Positions 37,026 to 45,791 of a stretch of 64,000 nt of DNA are shown here, piece after piece (position 1 is the stretch's first letter; every line of letters begins with the position of its first letter). The notes under the pieces are model-generated. The model was given only the letters and a program-made list of their open reading frames with translations, had not been told where the DNA came from and searched no databases. Source of the DNA: Planctomycetota bacterium (GTDB taxonomy: Bacteria > Planctomycetota > Phycisphaerae > WQYP01); contig JAKAVA010000001.1 of assembly GCA_021827645.1 (NCBI GenBank), positions 16,610 to 80,609 on the forward strand, given 5' to 3'. The translations under genes and the position numbers were made by a program.

Positions 37026-38456
37026 ATGTACCGTAGCTTAGTCATTTCGGCGTTATGCGTGGTGTTGTTGGTTGGTGCCGTCGCCGTCCGGCCGGCGAGC
37101 GCTCGCTCACTTTCGCAGCAGATAGGATCGCTGCTTTTGTCGCCTCAACTTCGCGGCGCTCAGGTTGGGATATGCCTCGCCGAAATGGGCGACCACGGAA
37201 TCAAACCCATTTATGAACTCAACGCCGATGTGCCCCTCATGCCCGGGAGCAATGGCAAACTTCTCACCACCAGTGCGGCCTTTGCACGGCTCGGGGCCAG
37301 TGCAGTGATCAAAACCCGGCTTTATAAAGTCGGCAACAATCTCGTCATTGTCGGCGGTGGCGATCCTGCCTTCGGCGACCCGGTTCTTTGCCAACGGGCC
37401 GGTTGGAAAGTGACGCAGGTTTTCCACGATTGGGCAAATCAACTGAAAAAAGACGGCGTGACGCAGATTAATCACATCTATATTGACGACTCGATTTTTA
37501 ATCATCATTTCTTCAATCCCAAATGGCCGACCCCGGCGTCGCAGCGGCTCGATTGGTACGAGGCGGAGGTAGGGGGGCTTAATTTTGCGATGAACTGCGT
37601 TCAGTGGGCGCCCCGAATTGAACCCAGCGGTGCGATCGGCGTCAAACTGATCCCCGATACATCGTACACACCGGTGAGTATTCAGGCTCAGCGTGGAAAC
37701 AGTGAAAGCGTCTGGTTCTGGCGCCCACCCGGAGCAAACACGCTTACACTTCACGGGATCGTCAATGCCTCGACCAACTACTTCATGCAGGTGACCATTC
37801 ATGATCCCGGCCTCTACACCGGAGCCGTATTCCGGCACGTCCTTCGCGAGGAGGGAATCACCGTCGCCGGCGGTGTCGTCCGCAAGACACTCGCGGCGGC
37901 CGCTGCCGATGGACATGCCCGGCTGGTCGCGGTGTATCAGACGCCACTGGTCGATATTCTCCATCGTGCCAACACCGACAGCATTAATTTAATGGCGGAG
38001 TGTCTGTGCAAACTGCTCGGTCATTTGGCCACCGGACAACCCGGAAGTTGGGCGAACGGAGATGCCGCCATCATGGCCTATCTGAAGTCCATCGGGATTG
38101 ATGTTCATCTGGTGCACATGGTCGATGGCTCAGGTCTTTCGCATCATGACCACATCGCTCCATCCGTTCTCGTCGAAGTATTAGCGCACGATTTAACACT
38201 TCCGCACGCTCGGGTTTTTGTCGATTCGCTCTGTCGTCCGGGACACGGGACCTTGATTTACCGCTTCCGGGGGTCGCCTGCCGCCGCCCACATTCGCGCC
38301 AAAGACGGACATGTTACCGGCGCTTCGACCATCAGCGGCTACCTGTGGGATCACCATCATACGTTTGTATTTTCAGTCATGGTCAATCACTACATCGGCA
38401 ACGTCAACGGTTGGGAAGATCAGGTGATAGACGATCTGTACCGCGATTATCGATAG
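37026..38456 (+). CDS. D-Ala-D-Ala carboxypeptidase/endopeptidase, PBP4 (DacB) type
   Basis: 476 residues with a signal peptide (VVLLVGAVAVRPASA). Serine motif SxxK is S75-N-G-K78 in LMPGSNGKLLTT; SxN is S319-I-N321 in NTDSINLMAECL; the third motif, normally KTG, reads K426-D-G428 in IRAKDGHVTGAS followed by ISGYL, so its Thr is Asp. The overall pattern GSGLSHHDHIAP matches the PBP4 domain. It would trim or open peptidoglycan cross-links in the periplasm, though the KDG variant may alter substrate preference. Start has AAGG just upstream. Convergent with fmt. Confidence 0.85.
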   Translation: MYRSLVISALCVVLLVGAVAVRPASARSLSQQIGSLLLSPQLRGAQVGICLAEMGDHGIKPIYELNADVPLMPGSNGKLLTTSAAFARLGASAVIKTRLYKVGNNLVIVGGGDPAFGDPVLCQRAGWKVTQVFHDWANQLKKDGVTQINHIYIDDSIFNHHFFNPKWPTPASQRLDWYEAEVGGLNFAMNCVQWAPRIEPSGAIGVKLIPDTSYTPVSIQAQRGNSESVWFWRPPGANTLTLHGIVNASTNYFMQVTIHDPGLYTGAVFRHVLREEGITVAGGVVRKTLAAAAADGHARLVAVYQTPLVDILHRANTDSINLMAECLCKLLGHLATGQPGSWANGDAAIMAYLKSIGIDVHLVHMVDGSGLSHHDHIAPSVLVEVLAHDLTLPHARVFVDSLCRPGHGTLIYRFRGSPAAAHIRAKDGHVTGASTISGYLWDHHHTFVFSVMVNHYIGNVNGWEDQVIDDLYRDYR

Positions 38457-38489
38457 GTGGGCCGACCTCCGAGAGGATTCAAAACAAAG

Positions 38490-39446
38490 CTAATCCGAAC
38501 TCGGCGCTGGAGCCTCACTGATAAGTCGGTCGCCGGTCTCAATGGGGTGACCGTTAATAAAATCCGTCATGGCCATCACCCCCCGATTACGCGGCTGGAC
38601 AGTCAATATTTCAATTGCATCGCTGCCGCATGCCACATGCCTGGAATCGAGAAAAACACCCGGTGGCTGGGAGTGTGACATCGATTTGGCCATCACCTTA
38701 AGAAGTTGCAGTTCGACAGACTTCTCGCTCCGGCCCCGAATTAAAACCGCCCGGCACCCGGGCCAGGGAGATAGTCCACGGATGCGGCAGGATACCTCAC
38801 GGGCGGGCTTTGAAAAATCCACCCATGCCATCGCACGGCTCAATTTCGGCGCCCGGGTCGCCTGACGCTCATCCTGCGGCTCTTCAACTGCTCGACCGAT
38901 CTCCAGATTACGGATGGTTTCGCGGAGCGCATCAACACCAAGTTCGGCCAGGCGGTCATGCAGTTCACCCGCGGTTTCATTGGCTCCAATCGACGTTGAT
39001 CGCCTTGCCAGCATGGCGCCTCCGTCCATGATCGGCGCCACACGGATGACCGTCACACCCGCGTGTATGTCGCCGGAAAGGATTGACCATTGAATTGGAG
39101 CTGCGCCCCGAAATTTCGGCAGCAGCGAACCATGGAGGTTGACGGCCCCGAGCGTGGCTGAGGCGACGAACTCCTCGGAGAGTTTCTGTCCGAAGGCAAT
39201 CACCACAATCAGGTCTGGATTCGCCATCGGCAAATGCCCCAGCAATGAATTGGCCGAGTCGACCTTGATCACAGGCAGCCCCAGCCGGATCGCCGCATCG
39301 GCGGCCGGAGTCGGTACCAGTCTTCGGCCGCGTCCAGCTGGCTTGTCGGGCTGGGTGATGACGAGAATGTCATGGCTTTTGTCCGCCGCCAAGGTGCGGA
39401 GTGATGGGACCGCAAAGGCTCCGGAGGCAAGAAAAATGATTTTCAT
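38490..39446 (-). CDS. fmt: Methionyl-tRNA formyltransferase
   Basis: 318 residues. N-terminus MKIIFLASGAFAVPSL, then TQPDKPAGRGRRLVPTP, the catalytic VNLHGSLLPKFRGAAPIQW block with the HxSLLP motif, GVTVIRVAPIMDGGAML, and a C-terminal domain with the FSKPAREVSCRIRGLSPWPG segment. It formylates Met-tRNA(fMet) with 10-formyl-THF for initiation. No pdf (deformylase) neighbour is present here, although the two genes are adjacent in many bacteria. Confidence 0.93.
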   Translation of the reverse strand: MKIIFLASGAFAVPSLRTLAADKSHDILVITQPDKPAGRGRRLVPTPAADAAIRLGLPVIKVDSANSLLGHLPMANPDLIVVIAFGQKLSEEFVASATLGAVNLHGSLLPKFRGAAPIQWSILSGDIHAGVTVIRVAPIMDGGAMLARRSTSIGANETAGELHDRLAELGVDALRETIRNLEIGRAVEEPQDERQATRAPKLSRAMAWVDFSKPAREVSCRIRGLSPWPGCRAVLIRGRSEKSVELQLLKVMAKSMSHSQPPGVFLDSRHVACGSDAIEILTVQPRNRGVMAMTDFINGHPIETGDRLISEAPAPSSD

Positions 39447-39575
39447 ATACGATACAGTTTCGTTGTTTTGAATAGAAGAGAGTGTCTATTTTCTTCTTCT
39501 GTCACCAATCGTTGGCAGCAGCAAATGTCCAGTCGCGAGAACGCCAAGAATTGTATCACATGCCGATCTTTCGGA

Positions 39576-40607
39576 TTAACTCACCGCAGGCACCGACGCG
39601 CCGGAGGCCTTTTCTCGCAGAATCGGCATACGCTCTTTAACCTGCCGTGCGATGAGTGTGTTGGGGAATTCATCAATGATCTGCTGGCCGATTCGGACGG
39701 CATCATTCCAGTTTTTGTCAGTGACATGCAGCGAAAACTGAGCACTAAGCTGGTTGAGCTTCTTCTTAAATACATCCCGTGCAATTTCAATATAACTTTC
39801 AGCCTCGCCCGGTGTGAGATATTGGTCCAATTGTTTGAGCAGTTCCACACTCCGATTGACATCATCCTTCTGAACAGAGTCCATCCAGTCCTTGAGTAGA
39901 TCCCGCTTGTGACTTTCCTTGGCCTTCGCGATGCGATCCGGAAGACTCTGCACGTCCGGGTGGCCGCTGAAAAGCTTCGTGAGTTGTTCCATTTCCCGCT
40001 GGCAGCCCGCCCAATCAAATCGTCTGAGCAATTGATCGAAATGGTCCAACGATTCGCGCACTTCCCGCTCGATGAACCCTTTACGTGAAGAGTCGATCAA
40101 TTCCCGAAGTTGCGATGCCTCGGCTCGGTTCCCGAACCGCTTCTCCATCTCGGCGACCAGCCAGTAAGCCGCCTCATAATCGTTTTTATCGATATCCTCC
40201 CGGATCGCATGCCGCAAAGCCTCGCGATCCTTATGGCGATAAGCAATCTGTTTGGCCTGATCGGAGAGCGTTGTGCTGTCGCGGATCGCTTCCAGTACCT
40301 GGCGCTGGCTCTCCGCAGCCCCCCGCAACTGTTCATAGTGCCAGTTTTCTTCCGCTTTAGATAGCACGCGGAGGTCAATGAGCGGCATAAGCAAAAATCC
40401 CCCCACGATAGTAACAAGCCCGGTGCAGGCTAAAAGACATCCAACAATAAATCCCAATTCCGCAACCGACGAGGGGGAGCCACTTTGGCTGGGACTGCCG
40501 AGAGTTGTCGCAACAACAATAAGCCCACCGAGCAATTCCACCAGCCCAAGCAGTAGAGCCAGCATGGCCATACGCTTGGCTTTTTTCGCCAGCCTATCGA
40601 GATTCAT
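39576..40607 (-). CDS. Hypothetical membrane protein with helical soluble domain
   Basis: 343 residues. Two N-terminal membrane helices (MLALLLGLVELLGGLIVVAT and LGFIVGCLLACTGLVTIVGGFLLM) are followed by a charged, helical region of about 240 residues that looks like degenerate TPR-type repeats, e.g. DKNDYEAAYWLVAEMEKRFG and QKDDVNRSVELLKQLDQYL. No catalytic motif. Start ATG 40607 has GAGGAGG upstream. It lies 129 bp upstream of fmt; divergent from the amidase-like gene. Family not recognised. Confidence 0.72.
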   Translation of the reverse strand: MNLDRLAKKAKRMAMLALLLGLVELLGGLIVVATTLGSPSQSGSPSSVAELGFIVGCLLACTGLVTIVGGFLLMPLIDLRVLSKAEENWHYEQLRGAAESQRQVLEAIRDSTTLSDQAKQIAYRHKDREALRHAIREDIDKNDYEAAYWLVAEMEKRFGNRAEASQLRELIDSSRKGFIEREVRESLDHFDQLLRRFDWAGCQREMEQLTKLFSGHPDVQSLPDRIAKAKESHKRDLLKDWMDSVQKDDVNRSVELLKQLDQYLTPGEAESYIEIARDVFKKKLNQLSAQFSLHVTDKNWNDAVRIGQQIIDEFPNTLIARQVKERMPILREKASGASVPAVS

Positions 40608-40959
40608 GATGACCTCCTCACGTTGTCGTACCCAGCGCTCCATCGTCATCCGCTGTCGCGCCCATCATTTCTGCACGCTCCCTGTTTCTCCCAGCCGCGA
40701 CCGACATGTACTTCGCCAGCGTATCGTCGGCGATTCCAAGCGTCAACCATTATACGAAAATCGCCAATTGAATTGTGGTAGCCGAAAAGCCGTCCCAAAA
40801 TGGCAGATGAGCTGTCCAAACCGGGCTTTGCCGGCTGAATATGTTTAGCAGCACAACTCGAAATCCGACACCGCGTTGGCTCTTCGGAATTTTCCGGACC
40901 GGTAAAGCAGCAGGTAATTGCCGGGGAATCGTTGAAACTTTCGAAAATATTGATTTTTG

Positions 40960-40987
40960 TTGCAATTTAGCATGCGGATTGTATACT
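40960..40987 (+). promoter_or_regulatory. Sigma70-type promoter for amidase-like gene
   Basis: TTGCAA at 40960-40965, a 16-base spacer, then TATACT at 40982-40987. Both boxes match the housekeeping consensus well, and the surrounding DNA is A+T-rich. Expected transcription start is near 40994. Confidence 0.6.
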
Positions 40988-41007
40988 ACAACTAAGTCAG
41001 GAGAGTC

Positions 41008-41028
41008 ATGGCTGGAGGTAGACGGTAG
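41008..41028 (+). CDS. Possible six-residue leader peptide MAGGRR
   Basis: ATG-GCT-GGA-GGT-AGA-CGG-TAG, preceded by AGGAG at 40999-41003, a good ribosome binding site about 15 bases after the predicted transcription start. It is too short to carry a function other than a leader role. Arg-Arg-stop may cause pausing. Speculative. Confidence 0.3.
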   Translation: MAGGRR

Positions 41029-41188
41029 CCTTGGACGGAAACCTGAAAAAAGAACAGATGAGGTCGCGATTGAGACAACGCCGCCCGCGGGGTCTATTCA
41101 GTGGCTAAAAAATGTAATTTTTGATAAAGTTTTTTCGCTGCGTTGCCCGAAATTTTATAAGGTTGGATTATTTAGGCGTGGGATTTCC

Positions 41189-41911
41189 ATGGCTGCCAAG
41201 AATACTAAGGTCGGTTCTGTCACCAAGAAGCCCATAAGCCACCGGCGTGTTTTTACCGTGATGGTGAGCCTTCTCGCCTCGTTAACTCTCAGCGCCGTCG
41301 CATTGAGCCTGATGCAAAATCAGCCGTTGACCAGTGCCTCAGTCAGGCCGCTCCTTATGCAGGCCGATACCTCCACCCAATCCATCGGTTCCCTCATCAA
41401 GCCAACGGTTGCATTGCATAGATCGCAATGGAACTATATTATCCTTTATCAGTCGGGACGGTCGTTCGGCAACTTGGCTGGAATGGCATCAGGCCGACAG
41501 GTTGGGGGTGTTACTGCATCAATGATGGCGCAGCGAGCGGGCGTCGACTTTCATTTTGTCGTCGATAACGCCGACAACCCGAGTGGGTACCCCAGCGGAC
41601 ATATTGAGGTTGGATCATCTTGGCGGGCACAACAACCTGCCGCACCTTACTGTACATGGCCTTATTTTTATCATTCAACGCCCAACCCTTATCAAAACGC
41701 TGTTGGTATCTGCCTAATAGGGAATTTAGCCCGTCGGCCAATATCAAACCGACAACTTCGTTCGACGGTAGCCCTGATTAAAGGTCTCCAGCGAAAATTG
41801 GATATTCCCGACTCGCGAGTCGTTTGCCAATGGCAACTGCAGCGCGGTCTCAAGCCGACCCATGCGGAAAAACTTTTGACTAAACGGCTCGACTCGCTCC
41901 TCGCCCGCTGA
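41189..41911 (+). CDS. Amidase_2/PGRP-fold protein lacking zinc ligands
   Basis: 240 residues. One N-terminal membrane helix (VFTVMVSLLASLTLSAVALS), then the amidase fold: WNYIILYQSG (the position of the usual IVIHHSA), FHFVVDN, GHIEVGSSWRAQQPAAPY, NPYQNAVGICLIGNL and a C-terminal helix pair. The fold is recognisable, but the first zinc His pair is replaced by Tyr-Gln, the second-position GAH is PAAPY, and the C-terminal H-x8-C motif reads CQWQLQRGLKPTH. It is therefore unlikely to be a zinc amidase and may bind peptidoglycan. Start ATG 41189 after a long leader. The kinase gene follows by 205 bp. Confidence 0.75.
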   Translation: MAAKNTKVGSVTKKPISHRRVFTVMVSLLASLTLSAVALSLMQNQPLTSASVRPLLMQADTSTQSIGSLIKPTVALHRSQWNYIILYQSGRSFGNLAGMASGRQVGGVTASMMAQRAGVDFHFVVDNADNPSGYPSGHIEVGSSWRAQQPAAPYCTWPYFYHSTPNPYQNAVGICLIGNLARRPISNRQLRSTVALIKGLQRKLDIPDSRVVCQWQLQRGLKPTHAEKLLTKRLDSLLAR

Positions 41912-42116
41912 TTTCCCACATGCGTCCTGTTCGCAGTATATTTTCTGGCCGCAGGCTCATGCGCCTCGGTTTTACATGGTGACCACGCGCACCAGCGAAC
42001 CTCGACGGACGCGCGAAATTAGGTACAATGTTATGGAAGGTTGCGGACTCGTTATTTGAACATCGCCCGTGCCTTACTGAAGGCACATTGGCTGGCTTTG
42101 GGGTGTTGAATCGTTA

Positions 42117-43022
42117 ATGGCACCATCGACGGAAATACTGCCGGAAATTCCAGAATTTGAGGTGCTTTCGTGCCTCGGCTATGGAGCCAGAAGCACGATC
42201 TACGCGGTATGCGAGTCCCGAACACGCCAGCTCTACGCGCTTAAACGAGTTATCCGCCGCACACCAGAAGACGACAAGTTTATTGAGCAGGCGGAGCAGG
42301 AATATGCGATTAGCAGCCAATTTACGCATCCTGTCCTCCGTAAAAGTCACCGTCTTATTCGCAAAAGAAAATTTCTTTCCCTCAACGAACTCCATCTGCT
42401 GATGGACATGTTTGACGGCACATCGTTAGATGTGGAGCGTCCCGTCGATCTCAAATCGCTTCTCGAGATATCCTGTCAGGTCGCCGAAGGCCTCGCTGTA
42501 TTGCATAAAATGGGTTATGTGCATGCCGATATCAAGCCGAATAATATCTTGGTGGATAGCCAGAATGTGTCCAAAATTATCGACTTCGGTCAGAGTTGCT
42601 CAATCGGTACGGTGAAAAGTCGTATTCAGGGTACGCCCGATTATATTGCCCCGGAGCAGGTGGCACTCGGGCCGTTAACCCCGGCTACTGATATCTTCAA
42701 CTTCGGTGCCACTATTTACTGGTGCGTAACGGATCGGCATGTGCCGACGGTCATCCCACGCAAGCGTACCGGGGTAAGTGGTATCGATTCACGGATTCTG
42801 GTTCCGCCCCATGAGGTTAACCCGCGCATACCCGTCCCGCTATCGCGACTTATTCTGGAATGCGTTGAAAACCGCCCCTCAGATCGTCCTAAATCGATGG
42901 ACGAGGTTCACAATCGCCTGCAGTTCGTCCTCAGCATGGGAAGTTCGGTACAACTTACGCGTAACTCCGCCAAAGATCCCGAATCAGGTCAGTCCATGGA
43001 AGAGGCCGATACTGTAACGTGA
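42117..43022 (+). CDS. Serine/threonine protein kinase, soluble
   Basis: 301 residues, no membrane helix. Gly-rich loop GYGARS (21-26), Lys43 in ALKRVI, catalytic loop H136-A-D138-I-K-P-N-N143 in VHADIKPNN, DFG at 156-158, APE-type APEQ near 178-181 (YIAPEQV). The HRD Arg is Ala (non-RD kinase), a feature of kinases not regulated by an activation-loop phosphate. All catalytic residues are kept. The C-terminal 30 residues are polar. Start is chosen at ATG 42117; SD is weak. It is followed by a metallophosphatase gene, suggesting a reversible phosphorylation pair; targets unknown. Confidence 0.88.
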   Translation: MAPSTEILPEIPEFEVLSCLGYGARSTIYAVCESRTRQLYALKRVIRRTPEDDKFIEQAEQEYAISSQFTHPVLRKSHRLIRKRKFLSLNELHLLMDMFDGTSLDVERPVDLKSLLEISCQVAEGLAVLHKMGYVHADIKPNNILVDSQNVSKIIDFGQSCSIGTVKSRIQGTPDYIAPEQVALGPLTPATDIFNFGATIYWCVTDRHVPTVIPRKRTGVSGIDSRILVPPHEVNPRIPVPLSRLILECVENRPSDRPKSMDEVHNRLQFVLSMGSSVQLTRNSAKDPESGQSMEEADTVT

Positions 43023-43169
43023 CTCTCAGCGTACCCGGGCGCATAACAACTTCCGAAAGGACTCGCATATTCAGTACGGCATCACCCTTCAACTATCCGT
43101 AAACTATCCAACAGGAGAGGCCATGGTCCATACAAAGTTGGTTTTTCGACGCAAAAAGGAACTATAACA

Positions 43170-44021
43170 GTGTCCTCAAAACAAGCTATTGATCTGCTGC
43201 TGGCCGCAGCTGAATACAATCTAAATCATCCAATGCGGAACGGTAATAAACTGCATCTCCCCAGCATGGGCGAGGTGATTATTACCGGTGATCTGCATAA
43301 TCATCAGAGAAATTTTGAACGTATCAGGAATTTTGCCAATCTCTCCATATTTCCTGATCGTCATGTAATTCTTCAGGAACTTATTCACGGGGGGCCACTG
43401 GGCCCGGACGGAGAGGACACGAGCCTGCAACTTCTCGTTGAAGTGTGCCAATGGGCATTGGACTTTCCGGGTCAGGTACACTTTCTTCTGGCCAATCATG
43501 ACCTGGCGCAGATTAGCGGCGTCGCCATCATGAAGGATGGATATGATCTCACGGAGCGATTTAATCGGGCATACGGTCTGTGGTATGGTGGCCGAGGGGC
43601 CGCCGTCGCCGCCGCCTTTCGTGATTTTGTCGTCAGCATGCCCCTGGCGGCGATCTCAGCCACCGGCCTGCTGCTTTCCCATTCTCTCCCCTCCGAGAGC
43701 GACCTGCGAACCTTCGACCCCTCGATCCTCCAGCGACAACTCACCGAGGAAGATTATCAGCGAAACGGTTCGGTCTACAAACTTATCTGGGGACGTAACC
43801 AGTCTCAGACGGTGATGGATCAACTCGCGAAAGTGTGGTGGGCGGATATTTATATCTGCGGCCATCAGGCCCAGGAGAGTGGCTACGGAATTATCGGGCG
43901 AAATATGTTTCTGCTTGACTCATCGCATAATCATGGCGTTCTTCTGCCAATTTTATTGGAAAAGCAATATACAATGGCCGATCTCTCTGCCCGCGTGGTA
44001 CCACTTGCCGGTATCGCCTGA
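43170..44021 (+). CDS. Calcineurin-type metallophosphatase (PPP-like) next to kinase
   Basis: 283 residues. Metal-binding motifs: ITGDLHNH (D41, H43), ILQELIHGGP (the second-motif position, usually GDYVDRG), LLANHDLAQ (N109-H110-D111), LLLSHS and ICGHQAQESGY. This order fits calcineurin-like phosphoesterases, in a planctomycete subfamily with modified second motif. The GTG at 43170 has AAAAGGA upstream. Separated from the kinase by 147 bp and same strand. The likely role is protein dephosphorylation, inferred from the neighbouring kinase. Confidence 0.8.
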   Translation: MSSKQAIDLLLAAAEYNLNHPMRNGNKLHLPSMGEVIITGDLHNHQRNFERIRNFANLSIFPDRHVILQELIHGGPLGPDGEDTSLQLLVEVCQWALDFPGQVHFLLANHDLAQISGVAIMKDGYDLTERFNRAYGLWYGGRGAAVAAAFRDFVVSMPLAAISATGLLLSHSLPSESDLRTFDPSILQRQLTEEDYQRNGSVYKLIWGRNQSQTVMDQLAKVWWADIYICGHQAQESGYGIIGRNMFLLDSSHNHGVLLPILLEKQYTMADLSARVVPLAGIA

Positions 44022-44127
44022 CATCGCCGGGCCCCTCATGACTTTTATCACCGTGGTAAACGCCGGAGTTCGAGTCGTGGCTATAATCTGAGCAGTTAAA
44101 GGGTCAGGTATTTGCTGGAGAGCGACA

Positions 44128-44877
44128 TTGACAAGTGAACTTAAGAACAAAACGGCCCTTGTTACCGGCGCCAGCAGCGGCATCGGCCGAGCGGTGGCGG
44201 TCGAACTTGCGGCCCGCGGTGCCAACGTATTTCTGGTGGCGCGCCGTCAGGAACCGCTGAGGCAGGCTGCGGAAGAAATTGCCCGCTCAGGCGGTCTCGC
44301 TCTACCCATAGTGGCGGATATCTCCAGAACGGCGGAAATCGATCGGTGCCTTGCAATCTGCCGCGAGAAGACCGGGCGGCTTGATATTGCCATCGTGAAT
44401 GCCGGCCGCGGGCTTGCGGGCGGACTTTTAACCAGCGATGAATCCAAATGGGACGAACTTTATGAACTCAATGTGCTCGGAGCCGCAAGACTCATGCGGC
44501 GCTGCGCCCAGTGGATGGTGGAACAGAAGGGGGGTGATATTGTGGTACTTGGTTCTGTTTCCGGCCACAATATCTCTCCGTTCAGCGGCTTCTACGGATC
44601 AACCAAATGGGCGTTGGCATCCATCGCTGAGGCCCTGCGTCGGGAATTGGCACCGAAGCGCATTCGAGTCTCTACGGTTAAGCCGGGTGTAGTGGAATCC
44701 GAATTTCAGGCAGTGGCGGGTTATGACCGGGAAAATTTCTATGACACCATTTCCAAATATGGGTCTCTTCTCCAGCCACAGGATGTCGCGGATGCTATCG
44801 CCTACATCGTCACCCGACCGCCACACATATTGGTGAACGAATTGGTTATACGACCGGCAGGACAAGATTATCCTTGA
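44128..44877 (+). CDS. Short-chain dehydrogenase/reductase
   Basis: 249 residues, SDR family classical type. Cofactor motif TGASSGIG (TGxxxGxG) near residues 14-21, NAG in the IVNAGRGLAGG block, catalytic Ser in VLGSVSGHN, Y-x3-K in YGSTKWALAS. Arg after the first strand (VARRQEP) suggests NADP preference. Starts with TTG, GGAG seven bases upstream. Substrate not known. Follows the phosphatase by 106 bp. Confidence 0.9.
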   Translation: MTSELKNKTALVTGASSGIGRAVAVELAARGANVFLVARRQEPLRQAAEEIARSGGLALPIVADISRTAEIDRCLAICREKTGRLDIAIVNAGRGLAGGLLTSDESKWDELYELNVLGAARLMRRCAQWMVEQKGGDIVVLGSVSGHNISPFSGFYGSTKWALASIAEALRRELAPKRIRVSTVKPGVVESEFQAVAGYDRENFYDTISKYGSLLQPQDVADAIAYIVTRPPHILVNELVIRPAGQDYP

Positions 44878-45013
44878 ACGCGCACCGGCGTACCTGCTTT
44901 CCATACTCCAAACCAGCCACATCGCACGTATCGCGTGGCGGCGAGTATGCCGTTGGAACATCCGTTTCAAAAGCGTCCCGCAGTAGGTCGATGTCATTAC
45001 CGAGTTCGTTTAA

Positions 45014-45112
45014 CATCACAATCAATGCCCAAAGGTCTTCGTCTGGACCACCAAGCTCAAACGCATCCTGGAAAAAGTTGCCAAGGCCCGCGCCTTACGG
45101 AATAAGGCTTAA
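45014..45112 (+). pseudogene. Remnant of transposase C-terminus (IS630-like, tentative)
   Basis: A 33-codon open stretch ending in TAA reads QCPKVFVWTTKLKRIL, followed by EKVAKARALRNKA; this pattern (PFVWT-type motif, then a helix with K-A-x-A) resembles the end of IS630-type transposases. It has no start and is out of context, so it is a fossil if the match is right. Short; confidence low. Confidence 0.35.
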
Positions 45113-45137
45113 TCTATTTGATTCACTACAGCGGCGG

Positions 45138-45791
45138 CTATCTTCTCGTTCGGAGATGACGATCTGAAAATTGCAGAATCCCCTGCGCCTCCGGATGCGC
45201 AGCAAGATACTCCATCAGCATGCCGTGATAACTGGTACGTTCCGGTGGCAGGGCGTCCAAGTTCAATCGATGGCGGACCGCCATGATACGCTGCTCGTCC
45301 GGTCCCTCAAGTTCAATAAATAATCCATATATGGGAAGCTCATCGAGCTCGATTCGAACGTCGTCCAGCATCCAGGAGTGTCGCCATTTCTCAAAGGCTC
45401 CGGTTCGCCGGTACCCCAGTTGCAGAAAAAGTCCTGCCGCCAGTTCCGCAGGCTCGGCATGCAGATCAATCGACGGCCGATTCTGAATATCCTCCGCCGG
45501 TCGGCCCCCCTTGACTGTAATAAGTGATTCGCGGCGACCGTCGCTCTGATGTTCGATGGTCCGTATGCGCAGTGCGATGCGGCGCTCCGAAAGCTGCCGG
45601 TCGGGGGTATCAAAAAATTCATTCCACTCCCTCATCAATCCCAGATCAACCGCGTGCAGCGCAGTCAGCCGCTCGCGAACCGCATCGTGCGACGGGCAAT
45701 GGAGCTTGATCTCAATTTCTCTAGGTGCCTCCCAGTCTCTGTCAGTGTTCATGGGTATGTTCCCGCTTGCTGATGGGTGGGGTTCTTTCAT
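45138..45791 (-). CDS. CYTH domain protein (class IV adenylyl cyclase-like/ThTPase fold)
   Basis: 217 residues. CYTH signature ExExK is E25-I-E27-I-K29 in EIEIKLHCPS. Further tunnel residues: FFDTPDRQLSERRIALRIR, ITVKGGR, EKWRHSWML, IELDELP, FIELEG. The ATG overlaps the stop of the FIST gene by 4 bp; Met 45752 (MNTDRDWEAP) is an alternative. Triphosphate tunnel enzymes act as adenylyl cyclase, thiamine triphosphatase or tripolyphosphatase; which applies here cannot be told. Confidence 0.82.
   Translation of the reverse strand: MKEPHPSASGNIPMNTDRDWEAPREIEIKLHCPSHDAVRERLTALHAVDLGLMREWNEFFDTPDRQLSERRIALRIRTIEHQSDGRRESLITVKGGRPAEDIQNRPSIDLHAEPAELAAGLFLQLGYRRTGAFEKWRHSWMLDDVRIELDELPIYGLFIELEGPDEQRIMAVRHRLNLDALPPERTSYHGMLMEYLAAHPEAQGILQFSDRHLRTRR

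Larger units (their letters stand above)
40608..41188. promoter_or_regulatory. Long upstream region of amidase-like gene
   Basis: About 580 bp between divergent starts. It contains a promoter-like pair (40960-40987), a six-codon leader frame (41008-41028) and then 160 bp of A+T-rich untranslated leader before the gene. Reading frames across it that join the downstream gene have no conserved sequence. Confidence 0.5.

Noticed and set aside
40841..41188. N-terminal extension of 116 residues on the amidase-like protein
   Set aside because: Not conserved in character, crosses a promoter and leader; ATG 41189 is followed directly by a basic region and membrane helix.
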